A DNA stretch of 64,000 nucleotides from Chloroflexota bacterium (GTDB taxonomy: Bacteria; Chloroflexota; Dehalococcoidia; JACPQK01): NCBI GenBank assembly GCA_016190505.1, contig JACPQM010000002.1, positions 1 to 64,000 on the forward strand. Reading direction: 5' to 3'. The position numbers were made by a program, and so were the translations under genes. Shown piece by piece: positions 16,795 to 25,159 of the stretch (position 1 is the first letter of the stretch; every line of letters begins with the position of its first letter). The notes below the pieces were generated by a model that was not told the origin of the DNA, ran no database searches, and saw nothing but the letters and a program-made list of their open reading frames with translations.

Positions 16795-17343
16795 CTACCG
16801 GCCAAGCCGTTCAGCGTCTCGCTGTGTTCCTGACGCGTCCAAACCCGGCCTGTCTTTGTCCCCCTGGCTTGCCTCCTCCCACCGTCGTTGCCTGCCCTCC
16901 GCCCCTCGCCTTTTTGGATCTTCTTCAGACCGACCCGTATCCACCGCAGCGCAAGTGGGGCACACAGTTGCGGTGCCCTTCCGAAGAAACCGGCCACAGC
17001 AAGAACAGCGGCTAGCAACAGGCTTGTGGCGACCTCTCGCTTCGGAGACTGCTTTCGGGGCCTGGTGAATATCCCGGGGCCTCGGAGTGCGAACTTGAGC
17101 GTGCAAATCCTGCGAGGGGATTCCGCGTCGGCTGGCCTGAAACCATTCATACACATAAGCGCCAACAAGCGTTATCCCCCCAACCGCAAGCAACACGTAT
17201 ACCATGAACTGCTCAAATTCAGGATTATCGCCACGAACTGATGTCATCCCCCTTCCGGTCGGCCCACCCTGGGCTGCCACGGGGGCTGTTATGGCGACAA
17301 AAAGAGCCGCCATTGATAATGCGATACCGCAGGTGAGCTTCAC
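16795..17343 (-). CDS. Exported or membrane-anchored zinc-ribbon protein
   Basis: 182 residues. An N-terminal signal-like segment (MKLTCGIALSMAALFVAITAPVAA) is followed by a transmembrane helix near residues 46-66. A cytoplasmic-type zinc ribbon CSCCGRF...CPTC is centred near residue 120, and a strongly charged tail follows. No family is recognised. The GTG at 17343 begins the signal segment. The rubredoxin-like gene lies 22 bases upstream and may be co-transcribed. Confidence 0.65.
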   Translation of the reverse strand: MKLTCGIALSMAALFVAITAPVAAQGGPTGRGMTSVRGDNPEFEQFMVYVLLAVGGITLVGAYVYEWFQASRRGIPSQDLHAQVRTPRPRDIHQAPKAVSEARGRHKPVASRCSCCGRFLRKGTATVCPTCAAVDTGRSEEDPKRRGAEGRQRRWEEASQGDKDRPGLDASGTQRDAERLGR

Positions 17344-17365
17344 GGCTATTGATTTTATCCAGGGC

Positions 17366-17554
17366 CTAGTCCTCGGTCAACAGGTAGAACTCCTCGCGAG
17401 GGGCCTTGCAGTCCGGGCAGGTCTTGGGGGCCAGATCCTCGCGGGGCTTCAGGTAGCCACAGCCGCCGCACTTCCAAACAAGCTCCATCTCCATGTAGCG
17501 CACCTCCGGAGGCGGAACCTCCGCCGGTCCCGGCTTTTCTTTCATTTCGTCCAT
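17366..17554 (-). CDS. Rubredoxin-like metal-binding protein
   Basis: 62 residues with CGGCGYLKPREDLAPKTCPDC, the paired CxxCG and CPxC knuckles of a rubredoxin-type iron or zinc site. The C-terminus EEFYLLTED is also typical of small rubredoxin-like domains. The N-terminal 28 residues are proline-rich and probably disordered. It lies between an aldehyde dehydrogenase and a zinc-ribbon gene on the same strand. Confidence 0.75.
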   Translation of the reverse strand: MDEMKEKPGPAEVPPPEVRYMEMELVWKCGGCGYLKPREDLAPKTCPDCKAPREEFYLLTED

Positions 17555-17579
17555 TGTCCTACCCCTCCCCTTTCCCTGG

Positions 17580-19001
17580 CTACAGCCGCAACAGCAGAAG
17601 CCTGGGCTCGGTCATCTCCTCCATGGCATAACGCAGGCCCTCCCGGCCCTGGCCAGACTCCTTCACTCCGCCGTAGGGCATGGGGTCCACCCGGTAGGTG
17701 GGAATGTCGTTGACGATGATGCCCCCAACCTCCAGCTCGTCGAAGGCGTAGAGCACGTGCCCCAGGTCCTGGGTGAACACGCCGGCCTGAAGACCGTACA
17801 TGGTGTCGTTGACGCGGGCCACCGCGTCCCGGAAGTCAGAGAAGGAGAAAAGGTTGACCACCGGGGCGAAGACCTCCAGGCGGCATACGTTGCTCTGCGG
17901 GTCCACGTCGGTGAGCACGGTGGGCTCGAAAACGCGCCCTTTGCCCCGGCCACCCGTCAACACTTTGGCGCCCTGGGCAACGGCCTCCGCCACCCAGGTC
18001 TCAGTGCGGGCAGCAGCGCCATTGTCTATCAGAGGGCCAACGTCGGTCTCGGGGTCCAGGGGATCGCCCACTTTCAGCTTCGACACCTGCGCTGCCAGGG
18101 CCCGGGAGAACGCCGGGTAGATGTCCTCGTGCACGAATATGCGCTGGACCGAGATGCAGCTCTGCCCAGCGTGGGTGAAGCTGCCCCAGGCGATACGGGG
18201 GACGGCGTATTCCAGGTTGGCGTCCCGGTCTACGATTACGCCGGCGTTGCCCCCCAGCTCCAGCAGCACGCGCTTTTTGCCTGCTTTGCGCTTGAGGTCC
18301 CAGCCCACCTCGGCGGAGCCAGTGAAGGTAAGCAGCTTGAAGCGCTCGTCCGCGACCATGCGCTCTGCCTCGTCGTGCCCCATGGCCATGATGCTCACCG
18401 CACCCGGCGGCAGTCCTGACTCGGCGATGATCTCAGCCACAGCAAGCATGGTCAGGGGGTCTTTGGAAGGCGGCTTGAGAACGACGGTGTTGCCCACAGC
18501 GATGGCCGGGGCCAGCTTGTGCATGGCCAGGTTGAGGGGGAAGTTGAAGGGGGTAATGGCGGCGATGGGGCCGATGGGGTAGCGCCGGACGATGCCCAGG
18601 CGACCCTTGGCGTGCTCGGCCACATCCAGAGGCAGCAGCTCACCGGGAACGCGCTTGGCCTCCTCGGCAGCCGTCTCCAGAGTGAGCATAGCCCGGTTGA
18701 CCTCGCCGCTGGCGTCCTTTAGCGGCTTGCCCGCCTCCTGGGCGATAAGCCGGGCCAGCTCCTGCTGGCGGGCCTTCACCCCATCGTGGATGCGGGCCAG
18801 GATGCGGGAGCGCTCGTAGGCAGGGAGCCTGGCGGTGACCTTGAAGGCGGACTCAGCCGCCACGGTGGCGGCTTCCAGTTGCTGCGCCGTGGCCAGGTAT
18901 GTGGTGCCCACGACGGAGTCATCGTAGGGGCTGGTCACCGTCAAGCGCTTGTCGGAGCGCTGGAACTCGCCAGATACAAAGAGGGGATAGTCTTTTGCCA
19001 T
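17580..19001 (-). CDS. NAD(P)-dependent aldehyde dehydrogenase
   Basis: 473 residues of the ALDH superfamily. Motifs are the cofactor region PFNFPLNLAMHKLAPAIAVGN, FTGSAEVGWDLKRKAG, the glutamate base in LELGGNAGVIVD and the catalytic cysteine in HAGQSCISVQRIFV. That last context is common in the non-phosphorylating glyceraldehyde-3-phosphate and lactaldehyde dehydrogenase branch. I chose the ATG at 19001, which follows GGGAGG; the longer frame has no ribosome site. Confidence 0.9.
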   Translation of the reverse strand: MAKDYPLFVSGEFQRSDKRLTVTSPYDDSVVGTTYLATAQQLEAATVAAESAFKVTARLPAYERSRILARIHDGVKARQQELARLIAQEAGKPLKDASGEVNRAMLTLETAAEEAKRVPGELLPLDVAEHAKGRLGIVRRYPIGPIAAITPFNFPLNLAMHKLAPAIAVGNTVVLKPPSKDPLTMLAVAEIIAESGLPPGAVSIMAMGHDEAERMVADERFKLLTFTGSAEVGWDLKRKAGKKRVLLELGGNAGVIVDRDANLEYAVPRIAWGSFTHAGQSCISVQRIFVHEDIYPAFSRALAAQVSKLKVGDPLDPETDVGPLIDNGAAARTETWVAEAVAQGAKVLTGGRGKGRVFEPTVLTDVDPQSNVCRLEVFAPVVNLFSFSDFRDAVARVNDTMYGLQAGVFTQDLGHVLYAFDELEVGGIIVNDIPTYRVDPMPYGGVKESGQGREGLRYAMEEMTEPRLLLLRL

Positions 19002-19125
19002 CTTATGCCTCCCATTCCCACCCGACACCGGAGTGAGCAGCACCAACTCTGTAGCGCAGGTTTGCCAACCCTTCGGGCTTGAGCCCTCTGGGGCGAAGCC
19101 TGCCGTGCACCGTTCCCGTCCACCC

Positions 19126-19155
19126 CGTAGGTCGGGTTAGGAAACCCGACCTACG
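19126..19155. repeat. 13-bp-stem palindrome CGTAGGTCGGGTT
   Basis: A perfect 13-bp stem with the loop agga. A degenerate relative lies near 60608-60633. It holds the stop codon of the HicB remnant beside it. Confidence 0.75.
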
Positions 19156-19442
19156 GCTGACTCATTGCCCGTTCGATGTATTCCGCCAGCATTGCAGTCT
19201 CCCCATCCTGAAGCCCGTAGCCTGAAGTCTGGAGTCTGTATGACCGGCAGGGGATCGCCATGTCGTAAGCCGACAATTAGCCATCCTTCGAGGACAGAGC
19301 GAAGTTCCTTCTGGCACTCGTATAGCGTCTTACCGAAGGCGATGGTCCCCGGACATTCCGGGATGGTGCCTGCGTAGGTGCCGTCCTCCAGTTTGTCATA
19401 GGTCGCCTTGCTCATGGCCCGCTCGATGTATTCAGTCAACAT
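19137..19442 (-). CDS. HicB-family antitoxin, orphan, with repeat-derived tail
   Basis: Residues 1-67 match HicB (MSKATYDKLEDGTYAGTIPECPGTIAFGKTLYECQKELRSVLEGW...GLRHGDPLPVI), which normally binds a HicA mRNA interferase. No hicA gene is adjacent. After LPVI the frame runs into TGTAGCC/CTGAAGTC repeat DNA and a second partial hicB start, so the final ~34 residues are probably not native. The antitoxin-like part ends where other HicB proteins end. Confidence 0.7.
   Translation of the reverse strand: MLTEYIERAMSKATYDKLEDGTYAGTIPECPGTIAFGKTLYECQKELRSVLEGWLIVGLRHGDPLPVIQTPDFRLRASGWGDCNAGGIHRTGNESAVGRVS
19151..19192 (-). pseudogene. Remnant of a second hicB start
   Basis: A short frame from ATG at 19192 encodes MLAEYIERAMSQP and stops. 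It closely copies the start of the neighbouring hicB (MLTEYIERAMSKA). This looks like a duplicated 5' end cut off by the palindrome at 19126-19155. Confidence 0.6.
19197..19241. repeat. TGTAGCC/CTGAAGTC unit repeats
   Basis: AAGCCCGTAGCCTGAAGTCT is followed by further related units. Similar units are at 19461-19489 (cccgtagcctgtagcctgcc), so the orphan hicB is bracketed by two clusters of the same repeat. Confidence 0.65.
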
Positions 19443-19488
19443 CCCAGTTCTACCTCTTTCCCGTAGCCCGTAGCCTGTAGCCTGCCTC

Positions 19489-20703
19489 CTACACCAGCAG
19501 CGCCACCGGGTGCTCCAAGAGGCGCTTGACCTCGGCCAGGAAGCGGGCGGCTTGGGCGCCGTCGGTCACCCGGTGGTCTGACGACAGGGTGGCCGTCATC
19601 ATTTCGGCCACCACAATCTGACCGTCTCTCACGACTGGGCGCTGCCGCACTGCCCCCACCGCCAGTATGGCCGCCTGGGGCGGGCTGATGATGGCGATGA
19701 ACTTCTCCACCTCGTACATCCCCAGGTTGGACACGGTGAACGTTGGGCCGGCGTACTCCTCGGGCTTGAGCTTGCCTCCCTTGGCCCGCTCGGCCAGGTC
19801 CCGGGTCTCCCGGGCGATCTGGACTAGCCCCTTGGCCCCACAGTCCACTACAGCGGGGGCGATAAGCCCGTCATCCAGGGCAATGGCCACGCCCACGTTT
19901 ATCTTCTCGTGGCGGACGACGCCGTTCTCGGTGTAGGAAGCGTTCATGTAGGGGAACTTGGCCAGGGCCAGGGCCGCCGCCTTGACGATCATGTCGTTAA
20001 TCGAAACGTGCGAGTCGTCGCCCAGGGCCTCGTTAAGCTGGCGGCGCAGGCGCTGGGCCTCGGTCATGTCCATGTCCATGCTGAGGTAGAAGTGGGGGGC
20101 CTCGCGCTTGGACTGGGCCATGCGCCGGGCGATGGCCTGGCGCATGGGGCTGAGGGCAGCCACCGCGGGCGTGGGAACGGCAGGCGCCGCTTTGGGCGCC
20201 TCGGCTACGGGGGCCTTGGCCTTCTGGGCGACGGCCTTTTCCACATCCTCCCGCACCACGCGCCCGCCAGGGCCGGAGCCGACCAACTGGGCAAGGTCAA
20301 TGCCATGTTCCTCAGCCAGGCGCCGGGCCAGGGGGGAGGCCCGGGTACGCCCATCCGTAGGTGGGGGCGCGGCGGCGGGCGCTGGAGCAGGCACGCTGGG
20401 CAGGGGGGCACCCGCCAGCGCCGCAGCAGGCTTGGCCGCAGCGGCCACTGGCGCTACCGCTTCCCCAGGCGCGGCGATAAGGCCGATGACCTGGCCCACC
20501 GGTGCGGTCTGCCCTTCGCCAACAACGATCTGGCCCAGCACCCCGGAGGCGAAGGCTTCTACCTCCACCACCGCCTTGTCCGTCTCCACCTCCAACAGCG
20601 GCTCGCCCTTGGCCACGATATCGCCGGGCTGTTTAAGCCAGCGCACCACAGTGCCCTGCCGCATATCGAAGCCGAGCTGGGGCATGAATACCTCGGTAGC
20701 CAA
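19489..20703 (-). CDS. Dihydrolipoamide acyltransferase (E2) of a 2-oxoacid dehydrogenase complex
   Basis: 404 residues. The N-terminal lipoyl domain has the lipoylated lysine in EVETDKAVVEVEA. An Ala/Pro linker leads to the peripheral-subunit-binding domain (RASPLARRLAEEHGIDLAQL). The catalytic domain ends with SSDHRVTDGAQAARFL, which carries the HxxxDG active site. The TTG at 20703 is preferred because GGGAGGTG lies 5 bases upstream. It follows E1beta in the same direction; no E3 gene is in the window. The acyl specificity (pyruvate, acetoin or branched chain) cannot be fixed. Confidence 0.92.
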   Translation of the reverse strand: MATEVFMPQLGFDMRQGTVVRWLKQPGDIVAKGEPLLEVETDKAVVEVEAFASGVLGQIVVGEGQTAPVGQVIGLIAAPGEAVAPVAAAAKPAAALAGAPLPSVPAPAPAAAPPPTDGRTRASPLARRLAEEHGIDLAQLVGSGPGGRVVREDVEKAVAQKAKAPVAEAPKAAPAVPTPAVAALSPMRQAIARRMAQSKREAPHFYLSMDMDMTEAQRLRRQLNEALGDDSHVSINDMIVKAAALALAKFPYMNASYTENGVVRHEKINVGVAIALDDGLIAPAVVDCGAKGLVQIARETRDLAERAKGGKLKPEEYAGPTFTVSNLGMYEVEKFIAIISPPQAAILAVGAVRQRPVVRDGQIVVAEMMTATLSSDHRVTDGAQAARFLAEVKRLLEHPVALLV

Positions 20704-20755
20704 CGCGCCACCTCCCAAGCAGGACCACTAGACAGATTACCTATCCGGCGAGCAC

Positions 20756-20761
20756 ATTATA
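20756..20761 (-). promoter_or_regulatory. -10 box TATAAT upstream of the E2 gene
   Basis: On the minus strand a perfect TATAAT lies about 52 bases before the TTG start of E2. E2 may therefore have its own promoter in addition to read-through from the E1 genes. Confidence 0.4.
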
Positions 20762-20805
20762 CCATCGGGCTCCGTTAGACCTGGCAACCAAAGGTTAATG
20801 TTCCA

Positions 20806-21774
20806 TTAAAGAACAGCCCTGACCGCAGCGATAATGTCGGAGGCCTTTGGTATGGCCGCCTGCTCCAGCGCCTTGTTGTAGGGCATGGGCGCCTCGACGC
20901 CGGCCACGCGCTGCACCGGAGCATCCAGGTAATCGAAACCCTCCGAGGCGATGGTGGATGCAACCTCGGCCCCGAAGCCGCCGGTCCGCCAGCCCTCCTC
21001 GGCAATCACGGCCCGGGTGGTCTTCTTCACCGAGGCCAGCACCGTCTCCTTGTCCCAGGGGCGTAGGGAGCGCAGGTCCATCACCTCGGCATTGACGCCT
21101 TCCTTCTCCAGCAGGGCAGCGGCCTCCAGGGCCACCTGTACCATGCGGGAGTAGGCCACGATGGTGACGTCGGTGCCGGTGCGCTTGACATCGGCCTTGC
21201 CCAGGGGCACCGAGTACTCCTCCTCAGGCACGTCTCCGGCCAGGCCGTAGAGCAGAGAGTGCTCGATGAATATCACGGGATTGGGGTCGTCCAGGGCTGC
21301 CCGGAGCAAGCCCTTGGCGTCATAGGGAGAAGCAGGCGTCGCCACCTTGATCCCGGGCACGTGGGCGAACCACCCCTCGAAGCTCTGCGAATGGGTGGCC
21401 GCCAGTTGCCGGCCAGCGCCGCCTACAGTGCGGACGACCAGGGGAATGGTGATCTGGCCGCCAGACATGCAGAGCAGCTTGGCGGCATGGTTGACGATCT
21501 GATCCATGGCCAGCAGAGCGAAGTTGATGGTCATGAGCTCCACCACGGGACGCAGGCCGCCCATGGCCGCGCCGATGGCCACGCCCACCACGCCGGCCTC
21601 GGATATGGGCGTGTCCATGATACGCTCCTCGCCAAAGTCGGCCAGCAAACCCTTGGTGACGGCGTAAGATCCGCCATAGCGGCCGATGTCTTCTCCCATC
21701 AGGAATATGCGCTCGTCCCGCGTAATGGCCTGCCGCAGGGCCTGGGATATGGCTTCACGGTATGTCATGTTCAT
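20806..21774 (-). CDS. 2-oxoacid dehydrogenase E1 component, beta subunit
   Basis: 322 residues of the transketolase-like pyrimidine-binding subunit: MTYREAISQALRQAITRDERIFLMGEDIGRYGG at the start, ISEAGVVGVAIGAAMGGLRP, and the C-terminal EGWRTGGFGAEVASTIASEGFDYLDAPV. With the alpha subunit it decarboxylates a 2-oxoacid using thiamine diphosphate. The nine-base gap to E1alpha and GGAG before the start show one operon. Confidence 0.93.
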   Translation of the reverse strand: MNMTYREAISQALRQAITRDERIFLMGEDIGRYGGSYAVTKGLLADFGEERIMDTPISEAGVVGVAIGAAMGGLRPVVELMTINFALLAMDQIVNHAAKLLCMSGGQITIPLVVRTVGGAGRQLAATHSQSFEGWFAHVPGIKVATPASPYDAKGLLRAALDDPNPVIFIEHSLLYGLAGDVPEEEYSVPLGKADVKRTGTDVTIVAYSRMVQVALEAAALLEKEGVNAEVMDLRSLRPWDKETVLASVKKTTRAVIAEEGWRTGGFGAEVASTIASEGFDYLDAPVQRVAGVEAPMPYNKALEQAAIPKASDIIAAVRAVL

Positions 21775-21783
21775 GGTTGCTCC

Positions 21784-22767
21784 TCAGTCCAGGTACACGT
21801 TCTGATACAGCGCCTCCGGCTCCGGGTCGGGGCTTTCCTGGGCGAAACGCACGGCCTCATCAACCGTGGCCCCGACCTCGCGCTCCAGGGCGTCCGTCTC
21901 CTCCTGGGAGAGCATGTCCTGCTCGCCCAGATAACGGCGGTAGGTGACAATCGGATCACGCTCCATCCAGCGAGCGGCCTCGTCTTTGGAGCGATAAAGC
22001 TCCGGGTCGGCCATGGAGTGCCCCCGGAAGCGAAAGGTCAGCGCCTCCAGGATGCGGGGACCGCCTCCCGAGCGGACCTGCTCCAGGGCTGTGGCTGTGG
22101 CCTCGCGCACTTCGAGGACCTGCATGCCGTCCACCTGTTGTCCAGGAACGTTGTGCCCCTGACCGATGCGGTAGATGTCCTTTCCAGCGAAGGCCCGTTC
22201 CACGGCCGTGCCCATGCCATAGCCGTTGTTCTCGATGAAGAACAGCACGGGCAGCTTCCACAGGGAAGCCATGTTCATGGCTTCAAAGAACACCCCCTGG
22301 TTGATGGCCCCATCGCCCAGGAAGCAGACCGCTACCCGGTTCTCGCCCTTGCGTTTTGAGGCCAGGGCCAGGCCCACGGCCAGTGGCACGTGGCCGGCCA
22401 CGATAGCGTAGCCCCCCCACATGCCGCGAGGTACATCGAACAGGTGCATGGAGCCGCCTTTGCCCCGGCTCAGGCCCGTGGCCTTGCCGAAGAGCTCGGC
22501 CATTACCCGTCCGGGAGGGCTGCCACGGGCCAGGGCGTAGCCGTGGTCCCGGTAGTGCGACACGATGTAGTCCTGCGGCTGCATGGCCGAGACCGCCCCC
22601 ACTGCTACCGCCTCCTCACCGATGTAGAGATGCAGGAACCCCCCGATGTGCCCGCGGGCGTACATCTCCGCGGCCTTCTCCTCGAATCTCCTGATGAGCA
22701 GCATCTGGCGGAGCAGGTCCACCAGCAGGGCTTTGTCCAGCCTTTCAGCTAACGCCATGTCTGCCAT
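21784..22767 (-). CDS. 2-oxoacid dehydrogenase E1 component, alpha subunit
   Basis: 327 residues. It has the E1alpha signature IGGFLHLYIGEEAVAVGA and the TPP/Mg motif VCFLGDGAINQGVFFEAMN. The typical RGHSMADPELYRSKDE loop, which is a regulatory phosphorylation region in eukaryotic enzymes, follows. I chose the ATG at 22767, which follows GGGGAGAGGAAC. Pyruvate or acetoin dehydrogenase are the likely activities. Confidence 0.93.
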   Translation of the reverse strand: MADMALAERLDKALLVDLLRQMLLIRRFEEKAAEMYARGHIGGFLHLYIGEEAVAVGAVSAMQPQDYIVSHYRDHGYALARGSPPGRVMAELFGKATGLSRGKGGSMHLFDVPRGMWGGYAIVAGHVPLAVGLALASKRKGENRVAVCFLGDGAINQGVFFEAMNMASLWKLPVLFFIENNGYGMGTAVERAFAGKDIYRIGQGHNVPGQQVDGMQVLEVREATATALEQVRSGGGPRILEALTFRFRGHSMADPELYRSKDEAARWMERDPIVTYRRYLGEQDMLSQEETDALEREVGATVDEAVRFAQESPDPEPEALYQNVYLD

Positions 22768-22833
22768 GTTCCTCTCCCCCTCACAACTTAGCAATCATTG
22801 TTATCAAGCAATTGTAGCAAAACTTGGCCGCCC

Positions 22834-22862
22834 TTGACAGGGTGGAAGGCTTGTGATAAATA
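22834..22862 (+). promoter_or_regulatory. Sigma70-type promoter of the ABC exporter
   Basis: A perfect -35 TTGACA (22834-22839) and a -10 TAAATA (22857-22862) are separated by 17 bases. The predicted start lies about 30 bases before the ABC ATPase ATG at 22900. The E1alpha gene is transcribed away from the same intergenic region. Confidence 0.7.
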
Positions 22863-22899
22863 CTACGCAGCAACTGAAGGGAGGTTCTTGCGGAGCTGA

Positions 22900-23655
22900 A
22901 TGACTGGTGAGCGGCAGCCTCCCGCCGTCGAAGTGCACGACGTCACCTTTGCCTATGACGGGCTGAAGGCGCTGGATAGCCTGTCATTGGAGGTGCCCGC
23001 CGGGGTCAGCTACGGCCTGCTGGGCCCCAACGGAGCTGGCAAGTCTACCCTCATCCGGTTGCTGGTGGGGCTGCTGAAGCCCCAGCGAGGCAGCGTGCTG
23101 GTGCTCGGTGAGTCTCCATCGCCGCGGAACGCCTCTCACATCGGCTACATGCCCCAGCTCAGTGCCCTCTACCTCGAGCTTTCCGTCATCGAGAACGCGG
23201 ACTTCTTTGGCCGTATTAGTGGGCTGAGCCAGAGAGAGGAGAGGCGCCGACGGGTGGAGGACGTGCTACAACTGGTGGATCTGTGGGACCGACGGGACTC
23301 GCTGACCCTTCACCTGAGCGGGGGCATGAGGCAGCGGCTCAGCCTGGCTTGTGCCCTGGTACACGATCCCCGGGTGCTATTTCTGGACGAGCCCACCGTG
23401 GGCCTTGACCCCGAGCTGCGGGTCCTCTTCTGGGACCACTTCCGGCGGCTTACGGAGCGCGGGCGCACGCTGATCGTCTCCAGCCACTCCATGGACGATG
23501 CCGCCCACTGCGACCGCCTGGCGTTTCTGCGGGCGGGAGGCCTGGTCGCCCAGGGCTCGCCCCAGGAGCTACGCGCAGCTACTGGCAACCAGGCGTCCAG
23601 CCTGGAGGACGCGTTCCTCTTCTTCGCGCGGAAAGGGCTCCTTGGTGAGCGCTGA
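22900..23655 (+). CDS. ABC-2 type transporter, ATP-binding protein
   Basis: 251 residues: Walker A GPNGAGKST near residue 42, signature LSGGMRQRLSLACALV, Walker B VLFLDEPTVGLDPE, and the H-loop SSHSMDD. It powers the permease encoded by the next gene, which it overlaps by 11 bases. Such two-gene exporters move drugs, lipids or polysaccharides; the substrate is unknown here. Confidence 0.93.
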   Translation: MTGERQPPAVEVHDVTFAYDGLKALDSLSLEVPAGVSYGLLGPNGAGKSTLIRLLVGLLKPQRGSVLVLGESPSPRNASHIGYMPQLSALYLELSVIENADFFGRISGLSQREERRRRVEDVLQLVDLWDRRDSLTLHLSGGMRQRLSLACALVHDPRVLFLDEPTVGLDPELRVLFWDHFRRLTERGRTLIVSSHSMDDAAHCDRLAFLRAGGLVAQGSPQELRAATGNQASSLEDAFLFFARKGLLGER

Positions 23656-24385
23656 CCGTATCCTGGCGCTGGCCAGTCGCGTGGTCCGCCAGTTGCGGCG
23701 GGACCGGCGCACCCTGGGCCTCATCTTTATGGTCCCCCTGGTGGTGATGTCCCTCATAGCGGTGAGCCTGCCGGAGGTGCCTGGGCCGGTAGACGTCCTG
23801 GACTTTCTCGCCCCCGCCCTGCTGGCAGCCTTTGTTCTCTTATTCGTCTTTGTGTTGACGGGCGTGAGCTTCTTGCGGGAGAGGTCATTGGGCACCCTGG
23901 AGCGGCTCATGGCTTCCCCGGTGTCACGGTGGGACATCATCCTGGGATACCTCGCCGGCTTCTTCCTGCTGGCCAGCCTGCAATCCCTGGCTGTGCTTCT
24001 TTTCACGATATTCGTGCTGCAGGTGAACTACGAGGGGGCTCTGTGGCAGGTCTTCGTCTTTCAAATGGTGATCACGGTGGCGGCGGTGAACCTGGGCATA
24101 TTCTTTTCTGTCTTTGCTCGCAACGAGCTACAGGTAGTCCAGTTCATCCCGCTAGTCATTGTGCCTCAGTTGCTGCTGTCCGGTGTCATGTGGCCGGTGG
24201 AGCAGATGCCGGGCTACCTTCAGGCGGTCTCGAAGGTACTGCCCCTAACCTACGCCGTGCGAGGGCTGCGGGCCATAATGCTGGAGGGGCGGGGCCTGGG
24301 CTCTTTGGGGCTGGAGCTGGGGGTGCTGGTGGGCTTCGCCGGGCTCATGGTGCTGCTGGCGGCCAGCAGCTTGCGCCGGGGCTAG
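23645..24385 (+). CDS. ABC-2 type transporter, permease
   Basis: 246 residues with about six transmembrane segments. The ABC-2 family sequence RERSLGTLERLMASPVSRWDIILGYLAGFF lies before the third helix, and LLLSGVMWPVEQMPGYLQAVSKVLPLTYAVRGLR after the fifth. The GTG at 23645 is within the end of the ATPase gene, which indicates coupling. Confidence 0.9.
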   Translation: MSADRILALASRVVRQLRRDRRTLGLIFMVPLVVMSLIAVSLPEVPGPVDVLDFLAPALLAAFVLLFVFVLTGVSFLRERSLGTLERLMASPVSRWDIILGYLAGFFLLASLQSLAVLLFTIFVLQVNYEGALWQVFVFQMVITVAAVNLGIFFSVFARNELQVVQFIPLVIVPQLLLSGVMWPVEQMPGYLQAVSKVLPLTYAVRGLRAIMLEGRGLGSLGLELGVLVGFAGLMVLLAASSLRRG

Positions 24386-24488
24386 ACGCTAACGCCCATT
24401 GCAGAACAACTCGAGGCAGCGATCCCGCTGCATCGAGCCGCGGGGATGCCGTACCATGGATGTTATTGCAGGTTGTGAAGGTATGATT

Positions 24489-24594
24489 TGTCGTTGCGAG
24501 TGCCCGGTAGGGCCGAAGCAACCCGTGTCTTCACGTATTGCCAGGGGTATCCCGACGAGTCGGGACTTCGCCGCTATCGCGTCTCGCAACGACA
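24489..24594. repeat. MITE-like element, second full copy
   Basis: The 12-bp perfect terminal inverted repeats are TGTCGTTGCGAG (24489-24500) and CTCGCAACGACA (24583-24594). Inside are GAAGCAACCC and the REP core TCCCGACGAGTCGGGA (24550-24565). GGATGTCATGCAAAG follows at 24599-24613, as it does after the copy at 7050. Confidence 0.75.
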
Positions 24595-24603
24595 GGATGG
24601 ATG

Positions 24604-24840
24604 TCATGCAAAGCCCCCGCTGACGGGCGGGCGCTGCGTTGTAAGCGGGTTCATCTTTTCTGCCAACACTTGTGGCTGGTCCCGCAGGGGTTTAACCTGC
24701 TTCCACACGTCCGGGCAGTCGGCGTCTTCCAGGGATAAGGCCCTGCGTAGACGCCGGTCGGCCTCCCGCTTGCCCGCCGGGTCAAAGGGCAGGCCGGCAA
24801 GCTCCATGGCCTCTTTCAGGTGGCGGGTGTAGCAGGTCAT
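24604..24840 (-). CDS. Small conserved protein of unknown function (MTCYTRHLKEA type)
   Basis: 78 residues. The opening MTCYTRHLKEAMELAGLPFD and the motif DADCPDVWKQVK recall a small cytosolic protein family found in anaerobic bacteria and archaea; I know of no function. The cysteines at positions 3 and 42 could bind metal. The last 15 residues run into the repeat element. Resemblance is from memory and should be treated with care. Confidence 0.55.
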   Translation of the reverse strand: MTCYTRHLKEAMELAGLPFDPAGKREADRRLRRALSLEDADCPDVWKQVKPLRDQPQVLAEKMNPLTTQRPPVSGGFA

Positions 24841-24862
24841 CGGGGTGCGCCCTCGACGGCAA

Positions 24863-25159
24863 TCACATTATGCCTTCCTCGATCATCCTGCGGATCTTCG
24901 CTTCGTAGTCAGCGGCGCTCATCGGGCATTGCACCAAAGCATCGAATTCCCAAGGAGTGAGCCGGCACTGGTTAACCACCTTGCTGAGAGTCCCTGGCCT
25001 GATGTCGCCGGAGTGGCCGTGCGGCAGAGTAAGCCTGTGGGTCTTCCTGCCATCAACCGTATACCAGGCGTTCCGTTCACTGCCGGAGCGGAAGTCAAGG
25101 CCGAGCTTGTGCTCGTAGGCCCGAGTTACTTCTCGATAGCTATGCACCAGCTTGGACAT
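24863..25159 (-). CDS. HicA/YcfA-like putative toxin
   Basis: 98 residues. The segment RNAWYTVDGRKTHRLTLPHG followed by GTLSKVVNQCRLTPWEFDALV resembles the double-stranded-RNA-binding-like core of HicA interferases (histidine then GTL..I..Q..L...EF). It starts within the last 20 bases of the upstream gene, as toxin-antitoxin partners often do. A divergent member or a non-toxic homologue is possible. Confidence 0.55.
   Translation of the reverse strand: MSKLVHSYREVTRAYEHKLGLDFRSGSERNAWYTVDGRKTHRLTLPHGHSGDIRPGTLSKVVNQCRLTPWEFDALVQCPMSAADYEAKIRRMIEEGIM

Noticed and set aside
16509-17168. 219-residue minus-strand frame overlapping the zinc-ribbon membrane protein
   Set aside because: The other frame (16795-17343) has a signal peptide, a membrane helix and a zinc ribbon; this one has none.
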